The notes beneath the pieces were generated by a model. The model was given only the letters and a program-made list of their open reading frames with translations, searched no databases and was not told where the DNA came from. A DNA stretch of 64,000 bases from Bacillus sp. EB01 (lineage in GTDB: Bacteria; Bacillota; Bacilli; Bacillales; Cytobacillaceae), in assembly GCF_000613125.1 (NCBI RefSeq), contig NZ_HG964497.1:1100980-1164979 (forward strand), in the 5' to 3' direction. Both the position numbers and the translations under genes were made by a program. Of the stretch, positions 35,209-44,805 are shown piece by piece. Numbering within the stretch: the first letter of the stretch is position 1; every line of letters begins with the position of its first letter.

Positions 35209-36615
35209 TCACCACTGGCTAAGTGACTCGATAATGATTGATGCTTCTTCAGAAGTAACAGTCCGTAAATCCAACAATACTGCCTCATTTTGGATTCTGC
35301 TGATAATTGGAAGTTTGGACTCAAGCCTTAACTTCCTTTCCAATTGATCAGCAGTAAGTGTGGTATGAGTCAATGCAACTGAATAAGAGGGCAGCAGTAC
35401 ATCAGGCATAGTTCCTCCCCCTACCTGCCCCTTAGTCGGCAAAATGGTTGTAAGATAGCTTTGGGTTTTGCTTGCAAGTTCGTTTGCAAAATTAGCTGAG
35501 CGCTCTTTAAGTTCGTCCTGGCTTGTTAAGAGAGCACCCACTGTTGGGATGGATCTAATTCCTTGTTCACCCTTCAAATAAGCTAGCAGAATAGCTTCAA
35601 GTGCTGCCAGAGTCATTTTATCAACCCGGACCACACGGGCAAGCTGATGCTTTTTAAGCCTATCAATTAATTCTTTTTTTCCAGCGATAATGCCGGCTTG
35701 AGGCCCTCCGAGCAGCTTGTCGCCGCTAAAAGAAACAATGTCGGCTCCGGCTTCAATCACTTCTTTTACATGTGGCTCTTCCCCAATTCCATGCTTACTG
35801 AAATTGTATAATGCTCCGCTCCCTAGATCCTCATAGAAAACGACGTGGTTATTCTTAGAGACAAGACTAATCAATTCCTGGGCCTCAACACTCTTGGTGA
35901 ATCCTATCACTTTGAAGTTACTCGTATGTACCTTCATGACCATGGCTGTATTTTCATTAATGGCCCGCTCATAATCAGCAAGGTGTGTTTTATTGGTTGT
36001 TCCAATTTCAACGAGTTGTGCCCCGCTTTCTTCCATGATAGAAGAAATCCTGAATGAGCCGCCAATTTCTACGAGCTGTCCTCGTGATACCACAACCTCT
36101 TTGTTTTTTGCTAAAGCAGTTAAGATAAGGTAAACGGCCGCTGCGTTGTTGTTTACGACCATTGCTGCTTCCGCCCCGGTAATCTCTTGCAGCAGTTTTT
36201 CAATGTGGCTGTGGCGTGAACCGCGCTCGCCTTCCTGAAGCTTGTATTCAAGATTGGAGTAATTCCCTGCCACTTCGGCTGCATGCCGGATTGCCTCTTC
36301 ACTAAGCCTTGCCCTGCCAAGATTCGTATGAAGAATTGTACCCGTGGCATTAATAACCCTTTTGATGGTGTAGGAAAAGTTCTGACTGACCTTTTTTTGT
36401 AGATGTTCAAACAAAGCGTCTATAAAAGCAGCTGTCCCAGGCTCAGGTCCCTGCCATTGCCCTTTTAGGATACTTGTCCGTATCTCATCCACCACTGCTT
36501 TCAACTGCTGGCTTAGCTGTGTGAATTCAATCGATGTTTCTTCAATTAGATGAAGGAACCGGCTGTCTTGCTGAAGTTCATGGACAGGCGGTATGGAACG
36601 AAGCAATTGTTTCAA
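35209..36615 (-). CDS. selA: L-seryl-tRNA(Sec) selenium transferase
   Basis: PLP enzyme that converts seryl-tRNA(Sec) to selenocysteyl-tRNA(Sec) with selenophosphate. The start is TTG 36615 with AAGGGG nine bases upstream, giving MKQLLRSIPPVHELQQ; the frame runs on to 36705 without support. The 468 residues include INATGTILHTNLGRA, TGAEAAMVVNNNAAAV, SRGQLVEIGGSFRI, MKVHTSNFKVIGFT and SFSGDKLLGGPQAGI with the PLP lysine K300, all matching E. coli SelA. It is on the same strand as, and downstream of, the SelW-like gene, and close to selD. selB does not follow it, unlike in many genomes. Its presence shows that the in-frame TGAs nearby can be decoded. Confidence 0.96.
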   Translation of the reverse strand: MKQLLRSIPPVHELQQDSRFLHLIEETSIEFTQLSQQLKAVVDEIRTSILKGQWQGPEPGTAAFIDALFEHLQKKVSQNFSYTIKRVINATGTILHTNLGRARLSEEAIRHAAEVAGNYSNLEYKLQEGERGSRHSHIEKLLQEITGAEAAMVVNNNAAAVYLILTALAKNKEVVVSRGQLVEIGGSFRISSIMEESGAQLVEIGTTNKTHLADYERAINENTAMVMKVHTSNFKVIGFTKSVEAQELISLVSKNNHVVFYEDLGSGALYNFSKHGIGEEPHVKEVIEAGADIVSFSGDKLLGGPQAGIIAGKKELIDRLKKHQLARVVRVDKMTLAALEAILLAYLKGEQGIRSIPTVGALLTSQDELKERSANFANELASKTQSYLTTILPTKGQVGGGTMPDVLLPSYSVALTHTTLTADQLERKLRLESKLPIISRIQNEAVLLDLRTVTSEEASIIIESLSQW

Positions 36616-36696
36616 AATGGAAAACCCCTTCACGAAATAGTAGCTTTTTCCCATTATAGCACTTAAACATTTTGATTGAGACGCAGTGATGTGAAG

Positions 36697-36736
36697 AAAA
36701 AACAAAACTCCCGCAAGTACGTGTCACTTGCGGGAG
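36697..36736 (-). terminator. Terminator of the SelW-like gene
   Basis: CTCCCGCAAGT (36708-36718) pairs with ACTTGCGGGAG (36726-36736), followed on the minus strand by TTTTGTTTTTT. Confidence 0.88.
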
Positions 36737-36743
36737 AAGCAGA

Positions 36744-36983
36744 TTATAGAGACTCTATTTTGGAGATGACTTCAGCAGCCTTTGGGAAAACGCCTGTTTC
36801 ATCTTTTGAATAAACTTTTTCGCCATTCACAGTCACTTCGAAGATCCCCCCTGAAGCAGGAACCAGTTCGAACTTGGATATGTTCTGGCGGAAATGTGTA
36901 ATCAGTTCCTCCGCGAAACTCGCGGCTTTTGGAGCGTAGTTTCACATCATGCAAAATTGGACTTTAACTTCAAACTTTCCCAT
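36744..36983 (-). CDS. SelW-like (Rdx family) selenoprotein, CxxU motif
   Basis: 79 codons from ATG 36983 with one in-frame TGA at codon 14 (36942-36944). The product starts MGKFEVKVQFCMM-U-NYAPKAASF, so Sec falls exactly in the C-x-x-U redox motif of the SelW/SelT/SelH (Rdx) thioredoxin-like family. The later LVPASGGIFEVTVNGEKVYSK and DETGVFP segments are the family's other hallmarks. Known members are small oxidoreductases of uncertain substrate. A GC-rich hairpin follows the TGA at the proper distance. It lies between selA and the divergent selD. A simple gene caller would miss it. Confidence 0.92.
36911..36944 (-). promoter_or_regulatory. Putative bacterial SECIS element of the SelW-like gene
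   Basis: CCGCGA and TCGCGG (36911-36925) form a perfect 6-bp stem with a GTT loop. The stem begins 16 nt after the TGA and the loop about 22 nt after it, with G as the first loop base, as the bacterial consensus demands. Confidence 0.7.
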
Positions 36984-37167
36984 TAAATAACCCCCATGTT
37001 GAAAATAATATAGCTACGGATATTTTAGTATGCCCGTAAAAAAGCAGCAAATGATATGCCTATGATACTCGAGGCGGCGAAAAAGCCCCAGTTTTCCGCT
37101 ATTGTGAATTCTGTACACGTGCGGAAATCTTCCTCAAAAGGTATACTAATGATTGGAGGTGGACAAG

Positions 37168-38220
37168 TTGAGCGAACAGGATAAAATCCGCCTGACCTCT
37201 TTATCGACTAAAGCTGGTTGAGGCTGCAAAATTGGTCCTGAGGACCTTGCGCAAGTTTTGCGTAATTTACCAAAACAAGACCCTATTCCGGAATTGCTTG
37301 TTGGCAATGAAACATCGGATGATGCAGGTGTGTATAAAATCTCTGATTCACTTGCCCTTATTCAAACGGTCGATTATTTCACACCAGTAGTTGATGATCC
37401 GTATATGTTTGGGCAAATTGCCGCCGCTAATTCGCTGAGTGACGTTTATGCTATGGGCGGCGAGCCGAAAACAGTCATGAACATTGTTGGCTATCCTATC
37501 AAGAAGCTTGGCGCTGATATGCTTTCTGAAATATTGCGTGGAGCGGCCGATAAGGTAAAGGAAGCAGGAGCTATCACAATTGGCGGACATTCCGTGGATG
37601 ACCAGGAGCCGAAATTCGGCCTATCTGTCACAGGATTCGTCCATCCGGAAAAGTTCTGGAAGAATGTTGGCGCCCGCCCTGGTGATGTGCTCGTCCTGAC
37701 AAAGCCAATTGGAGTAGGTATTCTGACTACTGGAATCAAGCGTGGAGCTGTTACAGCGGCCCAGGAAGAAAAAGTAACTGCAACGATGGCGATGCTGAAT
37801 AAAACTGCTGCAGAAGTGCTGCAAAACTATTCTCCGCATGCGGTTACCGATGTCACCGGTTTCGGTTTGGCAGGTCATGGCAGTGAAATGGCCAGAGGCA
37901 GTGACGTAAGCTTTGAATTGGATTTCAACTCAATTCCTTGCCTGGAAGGAACGATCGAACTCGCACGCGATGGAATTGTCCCTGGAGGTTCGAAATCAAA
38001 CCATTCCTGGCTTAAGAATGATGTTGAATACAGCGGCTTAGAGCTTGCAGAACAGCTTGTTGTCTGTGATGCGATTACATCCGGAGGCCTTCTGGCTTCT
38101 ATTTCACCAGATGAAGCAGAAAAGTTCGTGGCCGACCTGCATGTGTTAGGCGTAAAGGATGCGGCCATCATCGGTAAAGTGACCGAGCGGAAAGAAAAGC
38201 TGATTTATATCAGCAAATAA
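37168..38220 (+). CDS. selD: Selenophosphate synthetase SelD (Sec-containing)
   Basis: Makes selenophosphate from selenide and ATP. The real start is TTG 37168 (site GGAGGTGG, five-base spacing); a caller that stops at TGA begins at 37258 and loses the active site. The 350-residue product reads TKAG-U-GCKIGPEDL with TGA at codon 18 (37219-37221), where E. coli has the catalytic Cys17; the essential lysine follows as K21. DAGVYKISDSLALIQTVDYFTP, GGHSVDDQEPKFGL and TDVTGFGLAGHGSEMA are the AIR-synthase-type ATP motifs. Sec at this site is known in many SelD proteins, so the enzyme needs its own product. Divergent from the SelW-like gene. Confidence 0.97.
37219..37246 (+). promoter_or_regulatory. 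Putative bacterial SECIS element of selD
   Basis: GGTCC (37234-37238) and GGACC (37242-37246) form a stem with a TGA loop; the loop begins 17 nt after the Sec codon (37219-37221) and has G at position two. An outer GCAAAA/TTTTGC pairing may extend it. Confidence 0.6.
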
Positions 38221-38237
38221 TTCGAATGGCTAATTGG

Positions 38238-38283
38238 AAAAAACTACTCTTGGCAAAGTATTTCATGCTATGAGTAGTTTTTT
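38238..38283 (+). terminator. Terminator of selD
   Basis: AAAAAACTACTC (38238-38249) pairs with GAGTAGTTTTTT (38272-38283), ending in a T-tract. Confidence 0.82.
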
Positions 38284-38320
38284 TGTACCCTCTCATATTT
38301 AATTTCCCTTAGCGAGAAAG

Positions 38321-38470
38321 TTTTCAAGGACAAATTGGAATTGTAACTATAGTGAAATGTCCTTGAACTTGTCTTTCAAGTACAAATTTATGTCGCGGGA
38401 CTACGAAATGTCCTTGAAACGTGGTTTCAAGGACAAATTAATGCTGAACAATAGAAAAATGTACTTGAAC
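38321..38470. repeat. Array of six alternating inverted-repeat arms (about 15 bp)
   Basis: Arms of one type (TTCAAGGACAAATT and variant) lie at 38321-38336, 38374-38389 and 38424-38439; arms of the opposite type (AATGTCCTTGAA and variant) lie at 38354-38367, 38405-38420 and 38456-38470. The second and last arms share a matching change (GTAC in both), so they pair with each other around the inner hairpin, while the first arm pairs with the 38354-38367 arm. No gene lies in this 38221-38575 interval. Confidence 0.75.
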
Positions 38471-38525
38471 CGTTATACGGTAAAAAACATAAGAATACTC
38501 AATTGAATGATAGGCGCATACTAAT

Positions 38526-38558
38526 GAAAAACCCCCGAAGTCATTTCTGGCATCGGGG
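38526..38558 (-). terminator. Terminator of kbl-tdh
   Basis: CCCCGA (38533-38538) and TCGGGG (38553-38558) form the stem; on the minus strand a T-run follows. Confidence 0.8.
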
Positions 38559-38575
38559 CGCACTTTATAAGTTAT

Positions 38576-39523
38576 TTATAGTTTAATAGAAAGTTTTTCA
38601 AGCATGTCATTTGTCATGGAAGCAAGGTCATACTCAGCTTTAAAGCCCCACTCTTCCTGAGCTGCAGTGGCATCAATTGAATTCGGCCAGCTGTCAGCAA
38701 TTGCTTGGCGAACCGGATCCACAGCATATGACATTTCAAACTCAGGGATGTGCTTTTTAATCTCTCCGGCAATTCCCTCAGGATCAAAGCTCATTGCCGT
38801 CACATTGAAAGCATTTCGGTGTATAAGCTTGGATGGATCCGCTTCCATTAAAGTGATAATAGCATTTAATGCATCTGGCATGTACATCATGTCCATATAC
38901 GTACCCTTATCTATATATGAAGCGTATTTCTTGTTTCTTATTGCCTCGTAATAAATTTCAACAGCATAATCAGTCGTGCCGCCGCCTGGAGGTGTAACAT
39001 ATGAAATCAGGCCCGGGAAGCGAACGCCCCTTGTGTCAACACCGAATTTATGAAAATAATAATCTGCCAGCAGCTCCCCGGCTACCTTGTTGACTCCATA
39101 CATCGTTGTTGGCCGCATGATGGTGTCCTGTGGGGTATTATCCTTAGGAGTGGATGGGCCGAATGCTCCTATTGAACTTGGTGTGAAGAATTGAGCGCCT
39201 ATCTCACGTGCTGTTTCGAGTGCGTTCATCAAGCCGCCCATATTCAGGTTCCAGGCAAACACAGGCTTTGATTCGGCGGTCGCAGAAAGCAAAGCTGCCA
39301 GATGCATGATAGTATCGACCTGATGTTTATTGGCGATGTTAACCATCGCTACGCCGTCATTAACATCAAGAACTTCATAAGGGCCACTCGTTGCAGCCTC
39401 GCTCGTATCATTCACTTTTATATCTGTGGCTATTACATGATCGTTGCCGTAGATTTCCCTCAGCTTAACTGTCAGTTCAGAACCAATCTGTCCAAGAGCA
39501 CCGGTGACCAAAATCTTTTTCAT
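38576..39523 (-). CDS. L-threonine 3-dehydrogenase, short-chain (epimerase-like) type
   Basis: NAD-dependent SDR enzyme of 315 residues resembling UDP-glucose epimerases. VTGALGQIGSEL (6-17) is the NAD-binding loop, TPSSIGAFGP supplies the catalytic Ser/Thr, and YGVNKVAGE the Y142/K146 pair. Proteins of this type oxidise L-threonine to 2-amino-3-ketobutyrate. The neighbour kbl, 66 bp upstream on the same strand, completes the pathway, which strongly supports this assignment over a sugar epimerase. No zinc-type Tdh is present here. Confidence 0.88.
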   Translation of the reverse strand: MKKILVTGALGQIGSELTVKLREIYGNDHVIATDIKVNDTSEAATSGPYEVLDVNDGVAMVNIANKHQVDTIMHLAALLSATAESKPVFAWNLNMGGLMNALETAREIGAQFFTPSSIGAFGPSTPKDNTPQDTIMRPTTMYGVNKVAGELLADYYFHKFGVDTRGVRFPGLISYVTPPGGGTTDYAVEIYYEAIRNKKYASYIDKGTYMDMMYMPDALNAIITLMEADPSKLIHRNAFNVTAMSFDPEGIAGEIKKHIPEFEMSYAVDPVRQAIADSWPNSIDATAAQEEWGFKAEYDLASMTNDMLEKLSIKL

Positions 39524-39589
39524 TGATGGTTTTCCTCCCCATGCTGCAGCCAGGACGCAGCCCGGCTCCCCTTACCTTATTATTTATTG

Positions 39590-40783
39590 TTAACGAATGA
39601 CGCCCATTTCCTTGCCGACCTTTTCATAGATAGCAATAGCCTTATCCAGCATTTCCTTTGTATGCGCCGCGGTTGGCATATTTCTTACCCTTCCTGTACC
39701 TTGAGGAACAGTAGGGAAAACAATTGATTTGGCATAAACGCCCTCTTCATTCAACCGTTTACTAAATTCCTGGGTCAACTTTTCTTCGCCTATAATGCAA
39801 GGCGTAATAGGTGTTTCGCTATTTCCAATATTGAAGCCAAGCTCCTTCAGGCCTTTTTTCAGGTAATCGCCATTATCCCAAAGCTTTTCATTCAATTCAG
39901 TGCTTTCGCTCAGGATTTCAATCGATTTAATGCATGCAGCAACATCTGCCGGAGTTAAGGCTGTGGAGAACAGGAATGGACGGCTTCGCACTTTCAGCCA
40001 GTCGATCAGGCTCTTTTTACCGGCAACATAACCGCCGACAACGCCAATCGCCTTGGACAATGTTCCAATTTGGAAATCAATCTTGTCCTGCAACCCGAAG
40101 TGTTTGACAGTTCCTGCCCCTTTCCCAAGTACTCCCGATCCGTGTGCATCATCAACATAAGTAATAAGATCGAATTCTTCTGCAATCTTTACGATCTCAG
40201 GAAGCAATGCGATATCGCCATCCATTGAAAAAACACCATCAGTAATGACCATTAATTTATTATATTTACCAGACTCGCGTGCTTCCTTCGCTTTTGCACG
40301 GAGGTCTTCCATATCTGAATGATTGAAGCGGATAATCGTTGCCCTTGAAAGGCGGCAGCCATCAATGATGGATGCATGGTTCAGTTCATCAGAAAGGATT
40401 GCATCATTTTTATCCATAACAGCCGAAATAGCTGCCATATTGCAATTGAAGCCGGATTGGTAGGCAATCGCCGCTTCGGTATGCTTGAACTCTGCAAGCT
40501 TTTGCTCGAGTTCAAGATGGATGTCAAGTGTACCGTTAATAGTACGAACCGCTCCTGCGCCTACACCATACTTCTCAATCGCCTTTTCGGCTGAATTCTT
40601 TAGGCGGCTATCAGTAGCAAGGCCGAGATAGTTGTTTGAGGAAAGGTTGATTAGTTCCCTGCCCTTGATTTTAATCATAGGACCATTTGGACTCTCCAAA
40701 GGATCAATTACATTATAAAGACCCTTTCCCTTCAAATCTTCAAGGTTATCATTCAGAAATTTCTCCAATGTAATGCTGGACAT
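39590..40783 (-). CDS. kbl: Glycine C-acetyltransferase (2-amino-3-ketobutyrate CoA ligase)
   Basis: PLP enzyme of the alpha-oxoamine synthase family; splits 2-amino-3-ketobutyrate with CoA to glycine and acetyl-CoA. The start is ATG 40783, six bases after GGGGAG; an ATG two codons earlier touches that site. The 397 residues include [35 protein letters not shown] and [12 protein letters not shown] with the PLP lysine. 8-Amino-7-oxononanoate synthase (BioF) is related, but the adjacent threonine dehydrogenase makes Kbl the better call. Confidence 0.94.
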   Translation of the reverse strand: MSSITLEKFLNDNLEDLKGKGLYNVIDPLESPNGPMIKIKGRELINLSSNNYLGLATDSRLKNSAEKAIEKYGVGAGAVRTINGTLDIHLELEQKLAEFKHTEAAIAYQSGFNCNMAAISAVMDKNDAILSDELNHASIIDGCRLSRATIIRFNHSDMEDLRAKAKEARESGKYNKLMVITDGVFSMDGDIALLPEIVKIAEEFDLITYVDDAHGSGVLGKGAGTVKHFGLQDKIDFQIGTLSKAIGVVGGYVAGKKSLIDWLKVRSRPFLFSTALTPADVAACIKSIEILSESTELNEKLWDNGDYLKKGLKELGFNIGNSETPITPCIIGEEKLTQEFSKRLNEEGVYAKSIVFPTVPQGTGRVRNMPTAAHTKEMLDKAIAIYEKVGKEMGVIR

Positions 40784-41010
40784 GAACATCTCCCCTTTTG
40801 AAAAAAATTAACGGCTTTTGTAGCCGGTATGTAAACATTTGTCCGTTTGGGACGGACACCGCAGAAGCGTGGAAATCCCGCGGTTTTACTGTGTTTTCTT
40901 CACCTCTAACTATATCATAATTTTGTTAGTGTTCATAATGCGAGGACAAATTCTGCTTGTATTTTGACTACGTTTGCAAGAAAAAAATGATGGAAAATCT
41001 TAAAAATAGA

Positions 41011-41038
41011 TTGAATACTTCTTCTATCGTGTTATACT
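41011..41038 (+). promoter_or_regulatory. Sigma-A promoter of xpt-pbuX
   Basis: TTGAAT (41011-41016) and TATACT (41033-41038) with a 16-bp spacer, about 24 bp before the riboswitch aptamer. Confidence 0.7.
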
Positions 41039-41061
41039 TACACCATTAATTTTATAAAACT

Positions 41062-41134
41062 ACACTCGTATAATCGCAGGGATATGGCCTGCAAGTTTCT
41101 ACCGGATAACCGTAAATTATTCGACTATGGGTGG
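41062..41134 (+). promoter_or_regulatory. Purine (guanine) riboswitch aptamer
   Basis: The classic xpt-type aptamer: ACACTCGTATAATC opens P1/P2, the loop-loop receptor and AGTTTCTACCGG follow, and TTCGACTATGGGTG closes P1. The C in GACTATG is the specificity base (C74), which pairs with guanine/hypoxanthine; adenine switches have U there. It precedes xpt-pbuX, as in B. subtilis. Confidence 0.95.
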
Positions 41135-41183
41135 CATGTGTGGATTGCGGTATACGCATATCCTTATTTTCCTTTTGGTTTTT

Positions 41184-41237
41184 AAGCCCAAAAGCACTGC
41201 CCCCTGGTTTTCCGGGGGACATGCTTTTGGGCTTTTT
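41184..41237 (+). terminator. Riboswitch-controlled terminator
   Basis: AAGCCCAAAAGCA (41184-41196) pairs with TGCTTTTGGGCTT (41222-41234) with a GC-rich inner hairpin and a T-run, forming the OFF state of the guanine riboswitch. Confidence 0.9.
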
Positions 41238-41253
41238 GCGTTATACAGGCTGA

Positions 41254-43160
<1,907 letters not shown>

Positions 43161-43161
43161 G

Positions 43162-43201
43162 AAAAAGGTGGGCGTCCGTTTAGACGGCGCCCACCTTTTT
43201 T
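43162..43201 (+). terminator. Terminator of xpt-pbuX
   Basis: AAAAAGGTGGGCG and CGCCCACCTTTTT arms with an inner TCCG/CGGC pairing, and a T-tract. Confidence 0.9.
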
Positions 43202-43278
43202 GTTTTCATATGAAATACCATTCAAGCTCTTTGAAATTACGTTTTAAAGATGAAATTTTGTTCAATATTAAATGTAAT

Positions 43279-43731
43279 TTAATTCAAAGTGATATTCACC
43301 TTTAAACAAGCCAGTTTTTCACCCCATGGCGCAACACCCTCGCCGACAAATCCTGCAGAGTTGTATAACTTTTGTGCAACTGTATTTTTGGGGTGGAATC
43401 CGACCATGATTTTTTGGCAGCCTTCTTTTTCTTTCAGCCCCTTAAGTAAAGCCTCCAAGCCCTTTTTTCCATATCCCCTTCCCTGGAATGAAGAATCAAT
43501 CATAAATCGATATATCCAATAATTGTTGTCATCCGGATCGAGACCCGCCATCGCAAACCCCACCATCTTTTCACCATCATGTATTCCAATAGCCTCAAAG
43601 TTAGGCAGAAACTGAACCTCTGCAATTGAATAAAGATTAGAAGCCATGAATTGCTTTTGTTCCTCACTGACTTTTAAATTTGCACACTCCTCCCAGTTAC
43701 CCTTTGTTAGAGCAACTAATTTCACGCTCAT
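43279..43731 (-). CDS. GNAT acetyltransferase (spermidine/spermine type, BltD/PaiA-like)
   Basis: 150-residue N-acetyltransferase. IYRFMIDSSFQGRGYGKKGLEALL carries the acetyl-CoA pyrophosphate loop (Q-G-R-G-Y-G), preceded by GFAMAGLDPDDNNYWI and followed by NTVAQKLYNSAGF. The layout recalls polyamine acetyltransferases, but the substrate is uncertain. Three bases separate it from the DinB gene upstream, so they are co-transcribed. Confidence 0.85.
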   Translation of the reverse strand: MSVKLVALTKGNWEECANLKVSEEQKQFMASNLYSIAEVQFLPNFEAIGIHDGEKMVGFAMAGLDPDDNNYWIYRFMIDSSFQGRGYGKKGLEALLKGLKEKEGCQKIMVGFHPKNTVAQKLYNSAGFVGEGVAPWGEKLACLKVNITLN

Positions 43732-43734
43732 ATC

Positions 43735-44226
43735 CTACTCCCCTCCACTCTCCGAATTATAAAGCCCTCTGTTTACTAAATTAGCATTAACAGGTGTTTT
43801 TCCAACTTCCCGTGCCCATATCGAAAGCTGACCCATGTGGTGGATCTCATGTGCAATAACATGCCTCAGTATTTCTCCTAAAGCGAATGTGCTATAGCTG
43901 CCGTCTGAGTTAAAACATTTCACTTGCTGATTATCCATTTCATATTTATATCCGGAAAGGATGAGAGCTGTTTTAGCTGTAATCTCATCCGAGTAGCGGA
44001 TCAAATCATCAATTGTCTGAAATATTTCGTAGTTTAATTCAGTTATTTCCTCCCCGTTAATATCCTTCATCCAGTCCCCCTCTACCTCAATAATATGTAT
44101 TAATGTTCTGTATATGGTTCCAAGTCCGCCAATCCTTTTTTTGAAAAGTTCTTCCTTAGGAATTGTCTTGCACCACTCAAGCCATTCCTTGCGTACCTGC
44201 CAATTGTATTCGAATAATTTTTTCAT
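43735..44226 (-). CDS. DinB family protein
   Basis: Four-helix bundle protein of 163 residues from ATG 44226 (site AAAGGAG, seven bases). The metal-binding histidine triad is visible: H45 or H46 in LIHIIEVEGDW and two in VIAHEIHHMGQL. DinB/YfiT-like proteins act as thiol-dependent transferases or hydrolases (bacillithiol in Bacillus), though most are uncharacterised. No LexA box was found upstream, so DNA-damage control is not supported despite the family name. Confidence 0.85.
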   Translation of the reverse strand: MKKLFEYNWQVRKEWLEWCKTIPKEELFKKRIGGLGTIYRTLIHIIEVEGDWMKDINGEEITELNYEIFQTIDDLIRYSDEITAKTALILSGYKYEMDNQQVKCFNSDGSYSTFALGEILRHVIAHEIHHMGQLSIWAREVGKTPVNANLVNRGLYNSESGGE

Positions 44227-44269
44227 CAAATCTCTCCTTTTTAAAGGCTGTGTTTAACAAGTATGTTGA

Positions 44270-44585
44270 TTTTCGCTTCAGGCGCTTCGCTTTCCGCGGG
44301 CGGCCTGAGAGCTAGTCCAGCTTCAGCGCCTAGCCCCTCAAGGTCGCTTCAGTCCTTCAGGTGAAGTCAAAAAACGACTTCTCCTTCAGGCCCTCCAGCG
44401 CTTGTCGGGGCTAACCAAGGCGCTTACGCATTTCATTCTCCTCGGCGCAAGCGCCTGTGGGGTCTCCCACTGACCTTTTCTCCCGCCAGGACTTTGAATA
44501 AGCTTCCATGAAAAGCATCGCAGGAGAAAATGCGTTTTTACATTTTCGAACGAGTCTTCGCGCCTTACGCTCAAATCAATAGTAT
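44270..44585. repeat. Dispersed repeat, composite copy 2
   Basis: The first half (about 44270-44430) contains CTTCGCTTTCCGCGGGCGGC, CAGCGCCTAGCCCCT and GCGCTTGTCGGGGCT, a GC-rich block that I know as widespread in intergenic regions of Bacillus genomes. The second half (44445-44555) matches repeat copy 1 at 30838-31040. It fills most of the gene-free 44227-44805; no reading frame in it is credible. Confidence 0.7.
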
Positions 44586-44805
44586 TAAAAAGTATCTATA
44601 TGATTTAACAAAGCCCTTTTAAAAAAGTAATTCTCTATATTGCCACACTATCCCTTTTTAACATAGCGCTATTTTTTTTCCGTTTTCCTTAAATGGAAAC
44701 AATCGCAAACCTCATTGCCACAGAACCTATAGAAGTTTTGCTGAAAATCTTGTATGATAAGAAAATGGGTAAAATTTTCGAATGAAGTGAGGATTACGAA
44801 AGAAA

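Noticed and set aside
38321-38470. CRISPR-like array of short repeats
   Set aside because: The arms alternate in direction, spacers are 4-18 nt and of unequal length, and no cas gene is present; an inverted-repeat RNA element fits better.
43735-44226. LexA control of the DinB-family gene
   Set aside because: No GAAC-N4-GTTC box was found upstream; the family name alone does not imply SOS control.
44386-44574. Minus-strand frame of about 62 codons
   Set aside because: It lies inside a dispersed repeat, and the other copy (30838-31040) does not keep the frame.
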